The notes under the pieces are model-generated. The model had not been told where the DNA came from. It saw only the letters and a list, made by a program, of their open reading frames with translations, and did no database searches. Below, in pieces: positions 15,216 through 20,777 of a DNA stretch of 21,465 nucleotides (positions are counted from its first letter, which is position 1; each line of letters starts with the position of its first letter). The stretch covers positions 1-21,465 of IMG/VR virus record IMGVR_UViG_3300030103_004662; one strand, 5' to 3'. The position numbers and the translations under genes were made by a program. This DNA is from a virus.

Positions 15216-15700
15216 TGATAGAATTTGTCTTGGTTTCTCTTTTAGCCTACAACTTTCCATCGTATTTTGATACGGAGCAAGAACTTAATGCTGCGGTCAT
15301 TATTGATAAATCTTTAGATATAAAAGAAGACCCCTACCTTATGGTGAGTCTGGCGTGGGTGGAATCCCGATTAAAAACAGGAAGGGTGTCTCACACAGGT
15401 GATTATGGACTCTTTCAAATCAATTATAGATTTTGGGGTAAGAAGTGGGGTTACACTAGCCGTCAGAAGTTTCTTGTTGATATGTCCAGTGCCCACCACT
15501 CGACCATTGCGGCAGGCGTCGTCCTCGAAGAGATGAGAAGATATAAATCTTGCGCTGGGCTGAATCTGCCAGCGTGTTATAACGGCGGACCAGGCTGGCA
15601 AAAATCAAAAAATAAAGAAAAGATTTTACAGTATGCGACCAAGGTCCATCGGATGCGTGGAATATTTAAGAAACGTTTTCCGGACTGGGCTAAACGTTGA
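15215..15700 (+). CDS. Lytic transglycosylase / SLT-type endolysin
   Basis: A 161-residue lysozyme-like protein. Catalytic Glu50 sits in Trp-Val-Glu-Ser-Arg-Leu, followed by Tyr-Gly-Leu-Phe-Gln-Ile-Asn (64-70) and Cys-Tyr-Asn-Gly-Gly (121-125), the three SLT-domain motifs that cleave between MurNAc and GlcNAc. The first 12 residues are hydrophobic with an acidic start, possibly a weak signal-anchor. The C-terminus is basic (Arg-Gly-Ile-Phe-Lys-Lys-Arg). ATG 15215 overlaps the previous stop (TAATG). Small membrane proteins downstream make a lysis cassette plausible; a tail-associated muralytic role is the alternative. Confidence 0.88.
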   Translation: MIEFVLVSLLAYNFPSYFDTEQELNAAVIIDKSLDIKEDPYLMVSLAWVESRLKTGRVSHTGDYGLFQINYRFWGKKWGYTSRQKFLVDMSSAHHSTIAAGVVLEEMRRYKSCAGLNLPACYNGGPGWQKSKNKEKILQYATKVHRMRGIFKKRFPDWAKR

Positions 15701-16032
15701 GCGAGCACCAATATGGTATCCGGCATAGTACCATTCTAAATGCCATTCAAACTATCTCTAAAGATTTAGAATATTTGTGTGCGCTTGTGGAACAACCTGA
15801 TGATGAATATGTTCTAAAAGATGCGGTGGCTTACTCCCGAGCGGTGGTAGCGTTAACATATCAGTTAGAATTTTTTTTACACGATATAGCTGCCAATGAC
15901 TTAAGCACTGACGGAGAGCATGTTAAACTAACTACAGAAGAAATATTTACTATGCAAGATTATGCTGAGAGTGCGGAAGAGGCAATGAAAGAACTGGAGA
16001 GGTTATGCGGGATTTCACTACAAAGCAATTAA
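15697..16032 (+). CDS. Unknown helical protein (111 aa)
   Basis: A 111-residue, mostly helical acidic protein. The start is TTG 15697, overlapping the stop of the lytic enzyme as TTGA; no ATG or GTG lies nearby and the Shine-Dalgarno is poor, so it is probably made by coupling. Helices carry Leu-Asn-Ala-Ile-Gln-Thr-Ile, Ala-Val-Val-Ala-Leu-Thr-Tyr-Gln-Leu-Glu-Phe-Phe-Leu-His-Asp-Ile and Ala-Met-Lys-Glu-Leu-Glu-Arg-Leu. There are no motifs I recognise. It overlaps the following membrane protein by 28 bases. Confidence 0.62.
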   Translation: MSEHQYGIRHSTILNAIQTISKDLEYLCALVEQPDDEYVLKDAVAYSRAVVALTYQLEFFLHDIAANDLSTDGEHVKLTTEEIFTMQDYAESAEEAMKELERLCGISLQSN

Positions 16033-16217
16033 TTTATATGAGTTTTTATTATTTTAGTATTCTTTTTTTGGTAGCGTGTATTCTCTACGATGTTACCACC
16101 GGGGGAATCACGGGCTTTACTTTTGGGTATGGTTTTGCGTTGGGTTATTTTATAGTCCGCACCCGAGCCGTACTAAGGTTGATGGAGGATTTAGATGATT
16201 ATCGACCAGAAGATTGA
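16005..16217 (+). CDS. Two-helix membrane protein, holin candidate
   Basis: A 70-residue protein starting at ATG 16005 with GGAGAGG upstream. Two hydrophobic segments are clear: about 14-28 (Tyr-Tyr-Phe-Ser-Ile-Leu-Phe-Leu-Val-Ala-Cys-Ile-Leu) and about 33-51 (Gly-Ile-Thr-Gly-Phe-Thr-Phe-Gly-Tyr-Gly-Phe), with a charged C-terminus (Glu-Asp-Leu-Asp-Asp-Tyr-Arg). Size, two spans and closeness to the SLT enzyme fit a class II holin, which would let a lytic enzyme reach the wall. Sequence alone cannot prove this; other small phage membrane proteins look the same. Confidence 0.6.
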   Translation: MRDFTTKQLIYMSFYYFSILFLVACILYDVTTGGITGFTFGYGFALGYFIVRTRAVLRLMEDLDDYRPED

Positions 16218-16422
16218 ATCTCTGGGAGCTACCTTTTCCCCTTTACACAATAAAATAACGCTCCACCTTGAAGCTAACCGGGCTGTTATTGAAACCGTAT
16301 TCGATATTCAGAGTAATCCTCAACTAAACGCTGAAGAGGTCGCAGAATATCTTGCCGAGTGTTTACAGTCGGCACTTCTTCAATCTTATCATCGAGGCGG
16401 ACTTCGCAGAAAGTATGATTAA
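16195..16422 (+). CDS. Unknown small protein (75 aa)
   Basis: A 75-residue protein starting at ATG 16195, overlapping the membrane protein by 23 bases with GGAGG upstream in that gene (GATGGAGGATTTAG). A predicted beta section (Lys-Ile-Thr-Leu-His-Leu-Glu; Ala-Val-Ile-Glu-Thr-Val-Phe) is followed by a helix (Ala-Glu-Glu-Val-Ala-Glu-Tyr-Leu-Ala-Glu-Cys-Leu). It has no known motif. Its stop overlaps the mini membrane gene at 16422 (TAATG). The overlaps indicate one polycistronic unit from 14349 to 16526. Confidence 0.62.
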   Translation: MIIDQKIESLGATFSPLHNKITLHLEANRAVIETVFDIQSNPQLNAEEVAEYLAECLQSALLQSYHRGGLRRKYD

Positions 16423-16526
16423 TGTTATATAAATTTTATACACTAGCAGTGCTGACGGCTTATTATCCAATCTACCTTGCAATACTTGGGGTAGATAAAA
16501 TTAAACAAAAACTTGACATAGACTAA
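16422..16526 (+). CDS. Mini membrane protein (34 aa)
   Basis: A 34-residue reading frame starting at ATG 16422, sharing the last base of the previous stop. It is largely hydrophobic (Leu-Ala-Val-Leu-Thr-Ala-Tyr-Tyr-Pro-Ile-Tyr-Leu-Ala-Ile-Leu-Gly) with a Lys-rich tail, so it could be a single-span membrane peptide. The coupling-type overlap and membrane character argue for a real gene; the missing Shine-Dalgarno argues against. Its last codons contain the -35 box of the hsp20 promoter. Confidence 0.48.
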   Translation: MLYKFYTLAVLTAYYPIYLAILGVDKIKQKLDID

Positions 16527-16540
16527 ATCTAGGATATATT
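16513..16540 (+). promoter_or_regulatory. Promoter of the hsp20 unit
   Basis: TTGACA (16513-16518), a 16-base spacer and TATATT (16535-16540) give a strong sigma70-type promoter about 90 bases upstream of the Hsp20 start. No heat-shock sigma32 consensus is visible, so any heat control would have to act after initiation, for example through the structured leader that follows. Confidence 0.75.
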
Positions 16541-16550
16541 TATATACAGA

Positions 16551-16624
16551 AAGCAAGTGGCTGTGCGGTGCTTGCCTTCTTGACTGCCTTCGGGAGTCAT
16601 AACAACCTTGCTTATTAAAGGAGG
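16551..16624 (+). promoter_or_regulatory. Structured 5'UTR of hsp20, candidate RNA thermometer
   Basis: The leader can hide its own ribosome binding site. CCTTCTT (16575-16581) pairs across seven positions, one of them G-U, with AAGGAGG (16618-16624). Between them is a hairpin, GACT-G-CC / GG-AGTC (16582-16598), closed by a C(UUCG)G tetraloop. A competing pairing joins AAGCAAG (16551-16557) to CTTGCTT (16607-16613), and GCAAG (16553-16557) can also pair with CTTGC (16571-16575). Weak masking of the Shine-Dalgarno in front of a small heat-shock gene is the hallmark of ROSE and fourU-type thermometers; function here is inferred. Confidence 0.55.
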
Positions 16625-16631
16625 AAACAAA

Positions 16632-17048
16632 ATGAGCAATTTAGTACGATACAACACACCTAGTCTTCTTGGGCGTTCAATCTTTGATGAACTGTTCGGA
16701 GACTTCCAATCACTAGCGAGAAAGTCAACTTCGGGTTATCCCGTGGCGGATATTTTCTCCAACGAAGACGGGAGCACAACCCTTGAGTTCGCTCTCGCAG
16801 GTTTCAGTAAAGAGGACCTCAGCATTGAGATTCAACCAGAAAAGAGCAGTCTAACTGTGCGTGCGGAGGCTAACGGCGACGGGGACAGCAATAGACGTAT
16901 TGCACGCCGTAGCTTCCAAAAGACTTTTGTGAACTATGATAGCAACCTAGACCTGACGGCTAGTACTGCTGAGTTTCACAATGGGTTATTGTCAGTCACT
17001 ATCCCACGGAAGGCTGACGTCCAACCCGTTATTATTGATATCAACTAA
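16632..17048 (+). CDS. Small heat-shock protein Hsp20
   Basis: A 138-residue alpha-crystallin-domain chaperone, an ATP-independent holdase. ATG 16632 follows AAAGGAGGAA by 7 bases; an in-frame TTG at 16608 would include the ribosome binding site itself and is rejected. Tyr-Pro-Val-Ala-Asp-Ile-Phe (36-42) opens the domain, Ala-Leu-Ala-Gly-Phe-Ser-Lys-Glu-Asp-Leu-Ser-Ile (54-65) is the classic PGxxKEDI-type loop, and Asn-Gly-Leu-Leu-Ser-Val-Thr-Ile-Pro (117-125) the GxLxVxxP signature. The tail Val-Ile-Ile-Asp-Ile provides an IxI oligomerisation motif. The gene has its own promoter, structured leader and terminator. Cyanophages also carry Hsp20; a role in virion assembly or stress is inference. 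Confidence 0.93.
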   Translation: MSNLVRYNTPSLLGRSIFDELFGDFQSLARKSTSGYPVADIFSNEDGSTTLEFALAGFSKEDLSIEIQPEKSSLTVRAEANGDGDSNRRIARRSFQKTFVNYDSNLDLTASTAEFHNGLLSVTIPRKADVQPVIIDIN

Positions 17049-17072
17049 GGTATCAAAATACGCACAGCCAAA

Positions 17073-17098
17073 GGGGAGCCTTCGTGCTCCCCTTTTTT
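17073..17098 (+). terminator. Rho-independent terminator after hsp20
   Basis: GGGGAGC (17073-17079) and GCTCCCC (17086-17092) form a perfect 7-bp stem with a 6-base loop, followed by six T residues (17093-17098). It isolates the hsp20 transcript from the genes that follow. Confidence 0.92.
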
Positions 17099-17132
17099 CT
17101 TTACAAATATCAAAAACTATGTATTATTAGGT

Positions 17133-17255
17133 ATGTTAAAAGATATTGCATCTTATATGGTTTCAGGTGCCCTAAGTGTTGCCTGTTTGGGATTACTCGC
17201 TCTCGTGATGGCACGAGACACATTAAAGGATAAAAATATTGAACCATCTGACTAG
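17133..17255 (+). CDS. Mini membrane protein (40 aa)
   Basis: A 40-residue reading frame starting at ATG 17133, 35 bases after the hsp20 terminator. One hydrophobic span (Met-Val-Ser-Gly-Ala-Leu-Ser-Val-Ala-Cys-Leu-Gly-Leu-Leu-Ala-Leu-Val-Met) is flanked by charged ends. The Shine-Dalgarno is poor (only TTAGG shortly before). It overlaps the next gene by 17 bases and its 3' codons hold the AAAGGA that serves as that gene's ribosome binding site, which supports translation through here. Function unknown. Confidence 0.5.
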   Translation: MLKDIASYMVSGALSVACLGLLALVMARDTLKDKNIEPSD

Positions 17256-17700
17256 TGATAACTGGATTTCTCTGGGTGGAAAGCCGATTAGTGATATTAG
17301 AAATCGTATCCAAAAACGTTTTGACGCTGACCGATTTACATTTCACGTTGGTACTGACAGTAAATCTTATGCTGACCACACCATCATCACAACCACTATT
17401 TGCTTTCGAGAAAATGGTCACGGCGCACTCGTAGCATACCAGAGGAACAAAATAGACAATTTCAATAATATAACAGAGCGCCTCTTGCACGAAACTATTG
17501 TATCCCTAGAAGCAGCCAATGTTGTGCAGGAGATAACAGGTACACCTCCTACTATTCACGCAGACGTAAATTCTAAGGATACAGCCTTAAGTTACAAGAT
17601 GCTTAATGTTATAATGGGGATGGTTCAGGGTATGGGATTCCCCATCAAGGTCAAGCCAGAAGCCTGGGCTGCCGACATCGCAGATATGTTTACGAGGTGA
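17239..17700 (+). CDS. YkuK/DUF458-like RNase H-fold protein
   Basis: A 153-residue protein starting at TTG 17239 with AAAGGA 8-9 bases upstream. Phe-His-Val-Gly-Thr-Asp40-Ser-Lys opens an RNase H-like fold, with Asn-Asn-Ile-Thr-Glu-Arg-Leu on the following helix, Ile-His-Ala-Asp109-Val-Asn strand 4, and Lys-Pro-Glu-Ala-Trp-Ala-Ala-Asp146-Ile-Ala-Asp near the end. This is the layout of B. subtilis YkuK (DUF458), predicted nucleases or nucleic-acid binders of the RNase H superfamily. Acidic residues suited to metal binding are present, but activity is unproven. The length fits the family. Confidence 0.78.
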   Translation: MNHLTSDNWISLGGKPISDIRNRIQKRFDADRFTFHVGTDSKSYADHTIITTTICFRENGHGALVAYQRNKIDNFNNITERLLHETIVSLEAANVVQEITGTPPTIHADVNSKDTALSYKMLNVIMGMVQGMGFPIKVKPEAWAADIADMFTR

Positions 17701-17701
17701 T

Positions 17702-17962
17702 ATGACTACATCAAAAAAGAAGCGTAGGTGCTTGCTAGCGTGTGCCCGCAAAGGTCTAACTTTTTCGGCAGCTAATCGCCACCTACAGGCAGAGTGCTTG
17801 GATAGTATACAAGCTCAAGAATGGAATCTCTGGACAAACTATTACTTGGGCATTGTGACGGATGACCCTTACTTTGAACATGAACTCATTACCAACAATC
17901 GGTCCTTGGCGTGGTTTGCTAGGGAAATTAATCGCCGACATCATAAAAGTGTTATCTCTTGA
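17702..17962 (+). CDS. Unknown small basic protein (86 aa)
   Basis: An 86-residue protein starting at ATG 17702, one base after the previous stop, with GAGGTGAT spanning that stop. The N-terminus is very basic (Lys-Lys-Lys-Arg-Arg-Cys), followed by Arg-His-Leu-Gln-Ala-Glu-Cys and a Trp/Tyr-rich middle (Trp-Asn-Leu-Trp-Thr-Asn-Tyr-Tyr). The C-terminus reads Arg-Arg-His-His-Lys. Three Cys and several His could bind metal but do not form a standard pattern. Probably co-translated with the YkuK-like gene. Not recognised. Confidence 0.6.
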   Translation: MTTSKKKRRCLLACARKGLTFSAANRHLQAECLDSIQAQEWNLWTNYYLGIVTDDPYFEHELITNNRSLAWFAREINRRHHKSVIS

Positions 17963-17974
17963 AAGGATGGATAA

Positions 17975-18349
17975 ATGACACAAGAAACAGTCTATGAAAA
18001 GCAGATAGAAACCTTCAAGACATTTTGTAAGAACAACCGCTTGCGGCTAAAGGAAGATGGCGACGGTCTGCCTGTTGCTCGTGCTATTGGAAAGTTTAAA
18101 GCCGACCAGTTTTTTTGTAACTTCAAAAATGGAACTATCGGAGTATACGTGACACGAGAGACCCAACGGCAATTTACTTATCTTAATAAGAAACTGGTCA
18201 AGATGGGATGCATCCCTACTCAACTGGGTGATTTTGAAGCTTCCTATGACCTAGAGTGGATGAACATCCCACCGGTCGCAAAGCTCTTGAAGATTAAGAA
18301 GGGGGCACCGAAGGTTAAAAACCCAAAGTGGTTACGAGAAAATGGATAA
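17975..18349 (+). CDS. Unknown phage protein (124 aa)
   Basis: A 124-residue basic protein starting at ATG 17975 with AAAGGATGG upstream. Phe-Cys-Lys-Asn-Asn-Arg-Leu-Arg-Leu-Lys-Glu, Gly-Leu-Pro-Val-Ala-Arg, Gly-Val-Tyr-Val-Thr-Arg-Glu-Thr and Lys-Lys-Leu-Val-Lys-Met-Gly-Cys form a compact alpha/beta domain that recurs in aquatic phage genomes as a hypothetical protein. The Lys-rich end suggests nucleic-acid contact. It overlaps the next gene by 8 bases. No functional assignment is supportable. Confidence 0.68.
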   Translation: MTQETVYEKQIETFKTFCKNNRLRLKEDGDGLPVARAIGKFKADQFFCNFKNGTIGVYVTRETQRQFTYLNKKLVKMGCIPTQLGDFEASYDLEWMNIPPVAKLLKIKKGAPKVKNPKWLRENG

Positions 18350-18536
18350 TGAAAGAAAATCATTTGACGACTGGCGACAGGAGTTTTCAAAGGGAGGCTC
18401 ACCCGAAAAGGCGGCGGAACTCACCGCCAAATTTATGTTTGCAATGTCGTATTATCATGATAGAATGCGATTGCATATTATGCTACACCCGCTCTTTTTT
18501 GTAGCGGGCTTTTTAGCCGCATTCTATCTAGCATAG
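18342..18536 (+). CDS. Small protein with C-terminal membrane anchor (64 aa)
   Basis: A 64-residue protein starting at ATG 18342 inside the end of the previous gene. The first 40 residues are charged and helical (Phe-Asp-Asp-Trp-Arg-Gln-Glu-Phe-Ser-Lys); the last 19 are hydrophobic (Pro-Leu-Phe-Phe-Val-Ala-Gly-Phe-Leu-Ala-Ala-Phe-Tyr-Leu-Ala), a tail anchor. The DNA for that anchor contains a G+C-rich hairpin, CCCGCT/AGCGGG at 18488-18508 followed by CTTTTTAG, which may be chance. Function unknown. Confidence 0.6.
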   Translation: MDNERKSFDDWRQEFSKGGSPEKAAELTAKFMFAMSYYHDRMRLHIMLHPLFFVAGFLAAFYLA

Positions 18537-18546
18537 GAGAACAGAA

Positions 18547-18786
18547 ATGACTAGACCGGGAAGACTTATTGATAAAACCTTTACTTCGTTCACGGAAGCG
18601 AGCGGACGCCTCGAAGACACAATCGGATGGGTGACAAAGGCAAAGGACCTCGCACACGAGTTCGAGCCCGGCTGCAAAGCCGAGGTCACGCTCCACCTGC
18701 TTGAAGAGGTGTTACAAAAATGCTCTCACGAGTTGGACACCGCTTCCGCCGAGTTAGCAATTGACGTATTTGGCGGAGACAAATGA
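18547..18786 (+). CDS. Unknown helical protein (79 aa)
   Basis: A 79-residue protein starting at ATG 18547 after TAGGAGAACAGAA. It is predicted helical (Leu-Glu-Asp-Thr-Ile-Gly-Trp-Val-Thr-Lys-Ala; Val-Thr-Leu-His-Leu-Leu-Glu-Glu-Val-Leu) and mildly acidic. No motif recognised. It overlaps the next gene by four bases (ATGA), forming a small operon of three helical proteins up to 19191. Confidence 0.62.
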   Translation: MTRPGRLIDKTFTSFTEASGRLEDTIGWVTKAKDLAHEFEPGCKAEVTLHLLEEVLQKCSHELDTASAELAIDVFGGDK

Positions 18787-18959
18787 AAAACTTAAAAACG
18801 TTTGAGAAAGAGATTCAGGATATCCTAGACAAGTTCCAGTTTGTCGGCGAAACTCGCCGCAAAATTTTTTCACAGATAATGGAGTATGCCAGCGAACAAG
18901 ACGAGTTTGAAGCTGAACAACAAGCCGGCAACCCACAGAAAGGCAGTCAAAATGACTAA
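18783..18959 (+). CDS. Unknown small helical protein (58 aa)
   Basis: A 58-residue protein starting at ATG 18783, overlapping the previous stop (ATGA) with GGCGGAG upstream. It is highly charged and helical: Phe-Glu-Lys-Glu-Ile-Gln-Asp-Ile-Leu-Asp-Lys at the start, Glu-Gln-Asp-Glu-Phe-Glu-Ala-Glu-Gln near the end. Its codons overlap the following GapR-like gene by 8 bases. Size, coupling and lack of stop codons in the overlap favour a true gene. Function unknown; perhaps a partner of its neighbour. Confidence 0.58.
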   Translation: MKNLKTFEKEIQDILDKFQFVGETRRKIFSQIMEYASEQDEFEAEQQAGNPQKGSQND

Positions 18960-19191
18960 AACTAATAATGATTTTGAAACCACAGTAAAAGAGTTCGTGA
19001 ACAAGCTCACGACCATCGAGAACGAGATGACTATCCTTCGGCAAGACCGCTCGGAACTCTTCGGGGAAATGAAGGAGAAACTGGACCCTCGTTCATTCCG
19101 AGCAGCCCTCAAAATCCATAATTTGCAAAAGTCCACACCTGACCAAACTTCTTTGCACAGAATTCTGGAAGTTTTGGAAACTGAGCAATAG
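18952..19191 (+). CDS. GapR/DUF2312-like helical DNA-binding protein candidate
   Basis: A 79-residue protein; ATG 18952 overlaps the previous gene and has AAAGGCAG upstream, whereas longer in-frame extensions to 18886 run through the previous gene. Val-Lys-Glu-Phe-Val-Asn-Lys-Leu-Thr-Thr-Ile-Glu-Asn-Glu-Met and Arg-Gln-Asp-Arg-Ser-Glu-Leu-Phe-Gly-Glu-Met-Lys form a long heptad helix, followed by Leu-Asp-Pro-Arg-Ser-Phe-Arg-Ala-Ala-Leu-Lys, similar to the GapR (DUF2312) family, where a dimer encircles overtwisted DNA ahead of forks. Similarity is by pattern only; some basic residues that GapR uses are not obvious. Confidence 0.5.
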   Translation: MTKTNNDFETTVKEFVNKLTTIENEMTILRQDRSELFGEMKEKLDPRSFRAALKIHNLQKSTPDQTSLHRILEVLETEQ

Positions 19192-19215
19192 TTATATTAA
19201 AGGAAGTGATGGTTT

Positions 19216-19758
19216 GTGAACATATGTATTGCGCTATACAAAGGGAAAGGGCGCTGGCACAATGGTGTCGTGCGAGACTGGACCAATAGCGAATATTCAC
19301 ACGCAGAACTTATTCTACCCGACTTCACCTCCATAACTATATTTCCATTTAGCCTGAAAGGCGTACGTCGTGAACCCTTTGTCGAAAAAAGCGATAAGGA
19401 ATGGGATTACATTTGTGTGCCGGTCAACCCACATCAACTGTCCATCATTGAAAACTTTTATGAAAAAACTAAGGGACAACAGTATGATTGGGTTGGAATG
19501 TTAGCGTCGCAACTGGTGCCGTTCCACATCAAGCACAAAGACCGCTGGTATTGTTCGGAGTGGATTGCATATGCGTTGCGGCTAGCCGGCATCGGCGAAG
19601 GCTTATATGGCGAGTCGGTAATGTCGCCGGAAGTGTTGAGTCGGTTAGTACCTCACGCAACAACCTATGGAAAATTCTCCGATGTGCCTACGGGCACTAA
19701 TTGGAACAACACCTGGCTGGAAGTGAACCATTTTGGACCCAACGATGCCGACAAATAA
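19216..19758 (+). CDS. Papain-fold (YiiX/NlpC-like) hydrolase
   Basis: A 180-residue protein starting at GTG 19216, preceded by AAAGGAAG. Tyr-Ser-His29-Ala-Glu-Leu and Trp-Tyr-Cys113-Ser-Glu-Trp give the His-then-Cys order of permuted NlpC/P60-type (YiiX) enzymes, which cut amide or ester bonds in cell-wall peptides or lipids. Gln-Tyr-Asp-Trp-Val-Gly (89-94) precedes the Cys helix, as in phage members of this family. The N-terminal strand (Ile-Cys-Ile-Ala-Leu-Tyr) begins the fold, and there is no signal peptide. Substrate unknown. It overlaps the next gene by 14 bases. Confidence 0.75.
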   Translation: MNICIALYKGKGRWHNGVVRDWTNSEYSHAELILPDFTSITIFPFSLKGVRREPFVEKSDKEWDYICVPVNPHQLSIIENFYEKTKGQQYDWVGMLASQLVPFHIKHKDRWYCSEWIAYALRLAGIGEGLYGESVMSPEVLSRLVPHATTYGKFSDVPTGTNWNNTWLEVNHFGPNDADK

Positions 19759-19978
19759 TGTAAAAGAGTCGCCCCTTTATATGCCGGGCAAGCTGGTCAA
19801 GTGCAGCAAAGCTATTTATTCTTCCCATCCTTCTGGGCGCATCGCCGAAGGCACGGTGGGCACTATCCTAAAGGGACCCCAAAAAGGATACATCAACCAT
19901 TGCCAAGTTCATTTTTCGGGGATGAGCGAGGCATGGTGGGTACATTTTCACGAAATTGAGCCTTATATTTTAGGCTAA
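19745..19978 (+). CDS. Small SH3/KOW-like phage protein (77 aa)
   Basis: A 77-residue protein; ATG 19745 is preferred over an in-frame TTG at 19733, though neither has a strong ribosome binding site, so it is likely coupled to the hydrolase gene. Tyr-Met-Pro-Gly-Lys-Leu-Val-Lys is the family motif, then Glu-Gly-Thr-Val-Gly-Thr-Ile-Leu-Lys-Gly-Pro, Cys-Gln-Val-His-Phe and Trp-Trp-Val-His-Phe-His-Glu-Ile-Glu-Pro-Tyr, a clear SH3-like strand series. It lacks the Glu-Val-Val-Ser tail and no gene starts within its end, consistent with the tail being tied to coupling. Confidence 0.72.
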   Translation: MPTNNVKESPLYMPGKLVKCSKAIYSSHPSGRIAEGTVGTILKGPQKGYINHCQVHFSGMSEAWWVHFHEIEPYILG

Positions 19979-20002
19979 AAATAAAAAAATATTTCTAATT
20001 AC

Positions 20003-20008
20003 TATACT
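20003..20008 (+). promoter_or_regulatory. Possible -10 element
   Basis: TATACT lies 17 bases before ATG 20026 in a 47-base A/T-rich gap. No -35 box is present at the right distance; upstream there is only an A/T run. If active it would give a very short leader containing GAAAGGAGA. Weak evidence. Confidence 0.25.
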
Positions 20009-20025
20009 ATCGAAAGGAGACCACG

Positions 20026-20307
20026 ATGTCTATCAACTACCAAGCAATTTACGAAGAAGAGGTGAGCCCCACCACGAAGCAAACACTGGAGCAATCTGAC
20101 CGCTTTTATGATTTATCACCGGAACAACAGCGAATGGTAGAAGAGCTAGTGGATGCTGGTTACCGCCAAGCGATTGAAGATGCACTGGAACCGGAAGTCT
20201 TGAGAGACACCGCCGCCCTGGCTGGTGATATGGGTTCTCAAATGTACAACTTTGCTAATATGCTCCAGGCATACCTTAAGCATATTGCACCGGATGAAGA
20301 GGTTTAA
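20026..20307 (+). CDS. Unknown acidic helical protein (93 aa)
   Basis: A 93-residue protein starting at ATG 20026 with a strong GAAAGGAGA. It is acidic and helical (Leu-Ser-Pro-Glu-Gln-Gln-Arg-Met-Val-Glu-Glu-Leu-Val-Asp-Ala-Gly-Tyr-Arg; Tyr-Asn-Phe-Ala-Asn-Met-Leu). No motif recognised. The 3' end overlaps the next gene by 14 bases. Confidence 0.64.
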   Translation: MSINYQAIYEEEVSPTTKQTLEQSDRFYDLSPEQQRMVEELVDAGYRQAIEDALEPEVLRDTAALAGDMGSQMYNFANMLQAYLKHIAPDEEV

Positions 20308-20617
20308 GGCTGGCAATCTGGTTCGGGTTGGTGTGCAGGATAACTGGACTCTAACTGCTGTGTTTCACGGGGATACTGCACCATTTATGCGTGAAGTTCC
20401 TCTCAGTGCACTGGAAAGTTATAAAGCACCATCACTAAGGAATAAGTTTAAGAATATTGAAGGAAAGCTGCTACTCATCGTCTATGTAGCGATGAATAAA
20501 ATAAAACAGCCCATGGGCTATAGAGTCTTGCTGGAAGGTCACGAAGTGTTTTGTAAAGCTATTGTTGCTCACAAATATTTTAACCTCGTGGAGACCCAAG
20601 GAAATGAGAGTAGGTGA
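20294..20617 (+). CDS. SH3/KOW-like phage protein (107 aa)
   Basis: A 107-residue basic protein; ATG 20294 lies inside the end of the previous gene and puts Phe-Lys-Ala-Gly-Asn-Leu-Val-Arg-Val at the N-terminus, matching siblings. The second half has Gly-Lys-Leu-Leu-Leu-Ile-Val and Tyr-Arg-Val-Leu-Leu-Glu-Gly, which look like a second set of barrel strands, so it may hold two domains or one enlarged domain. The C-terminal Leu-Val-Glu-Thr codons (GTG GAG) provide GGAG and, further on, AAGGAA for the gene at 20604. Function unknown. Confidence 0.68.
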   Translation: MKRFKAGNLVRVGVQDNWTLTAVFHGDTAPFMREVPLSALESYKAPSLRNKFKNIEGKLLLIVYVAMNKIKQPMGYRVLLEGHEVFCKAIVAHKYFNLVETQGNESR

Positions 20618-20777
20618 TTTAGTAAGATTTAGAGAGTACGATAACGAACCAGATTATAGAATTGGGCTTCTTATTCGTTACGACTCTTTTACAAAGGTTG
20701 CTGAAATCCTTGTAGATGGATATATGTTTTATGCACCAGCCAGACTGGTTCAGGTGCACCGACGAGGAAAAAAATAA
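20604..20777 (+). CDS. Small SH3/KOW-like phage protein (57 aa)
   Basis: A 57-residue protein; ATG 20604 puts Met-Arg-Val-Gly-Asp-Leu-Val-Arg-Phe at the N-terminus, the canonical family opening, and AAGGAA plus GGAG lie upstream. Strands follow: Tyr-Arg-Ile-Gly-Leu-Leu-Ile, Ala-Glu-Ile-Leu-Val-Asp-Gly and Ala-Pro-Ala-Arg-Leu-Val-Gln-Val. It is very like the proteins at 459 and 1364 in plan. It ends Arg-Arg-Gly-Lys-Lys and abuts the DCC gene directly. Confidence 0.74.
   Translation: MRVGDLVRFREYDNEPDYRIGLLIRYDSFTKVAEILVDGYMFYAPARLVQVHRRGKK

Noticed and set aside
14736-15260. 174-codon minus-strand frame antisense to the ClpP-like gene
   Set aside because: The + strand encodes a protease with a full catalytic triad; the antisense product has no recognisable motif or start signal.
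18488-18514. CCCGCT/AGCGGG hairpin followed by CTTTTTAG
   Set aside because: It looks like a terminator but falls inside the codons of a membrane anchor (18342-18536), with genes continuing closely downstream; I could not separate it from chance.
19959-19976. AGCCT/AGGCT inverted repeat at the end of the SH3-like gene at 19745
   Set aside because: Only five base pairs with an A/T loop and followed by A rather than T residues, so it does not qualify as a terminator on the + strand.
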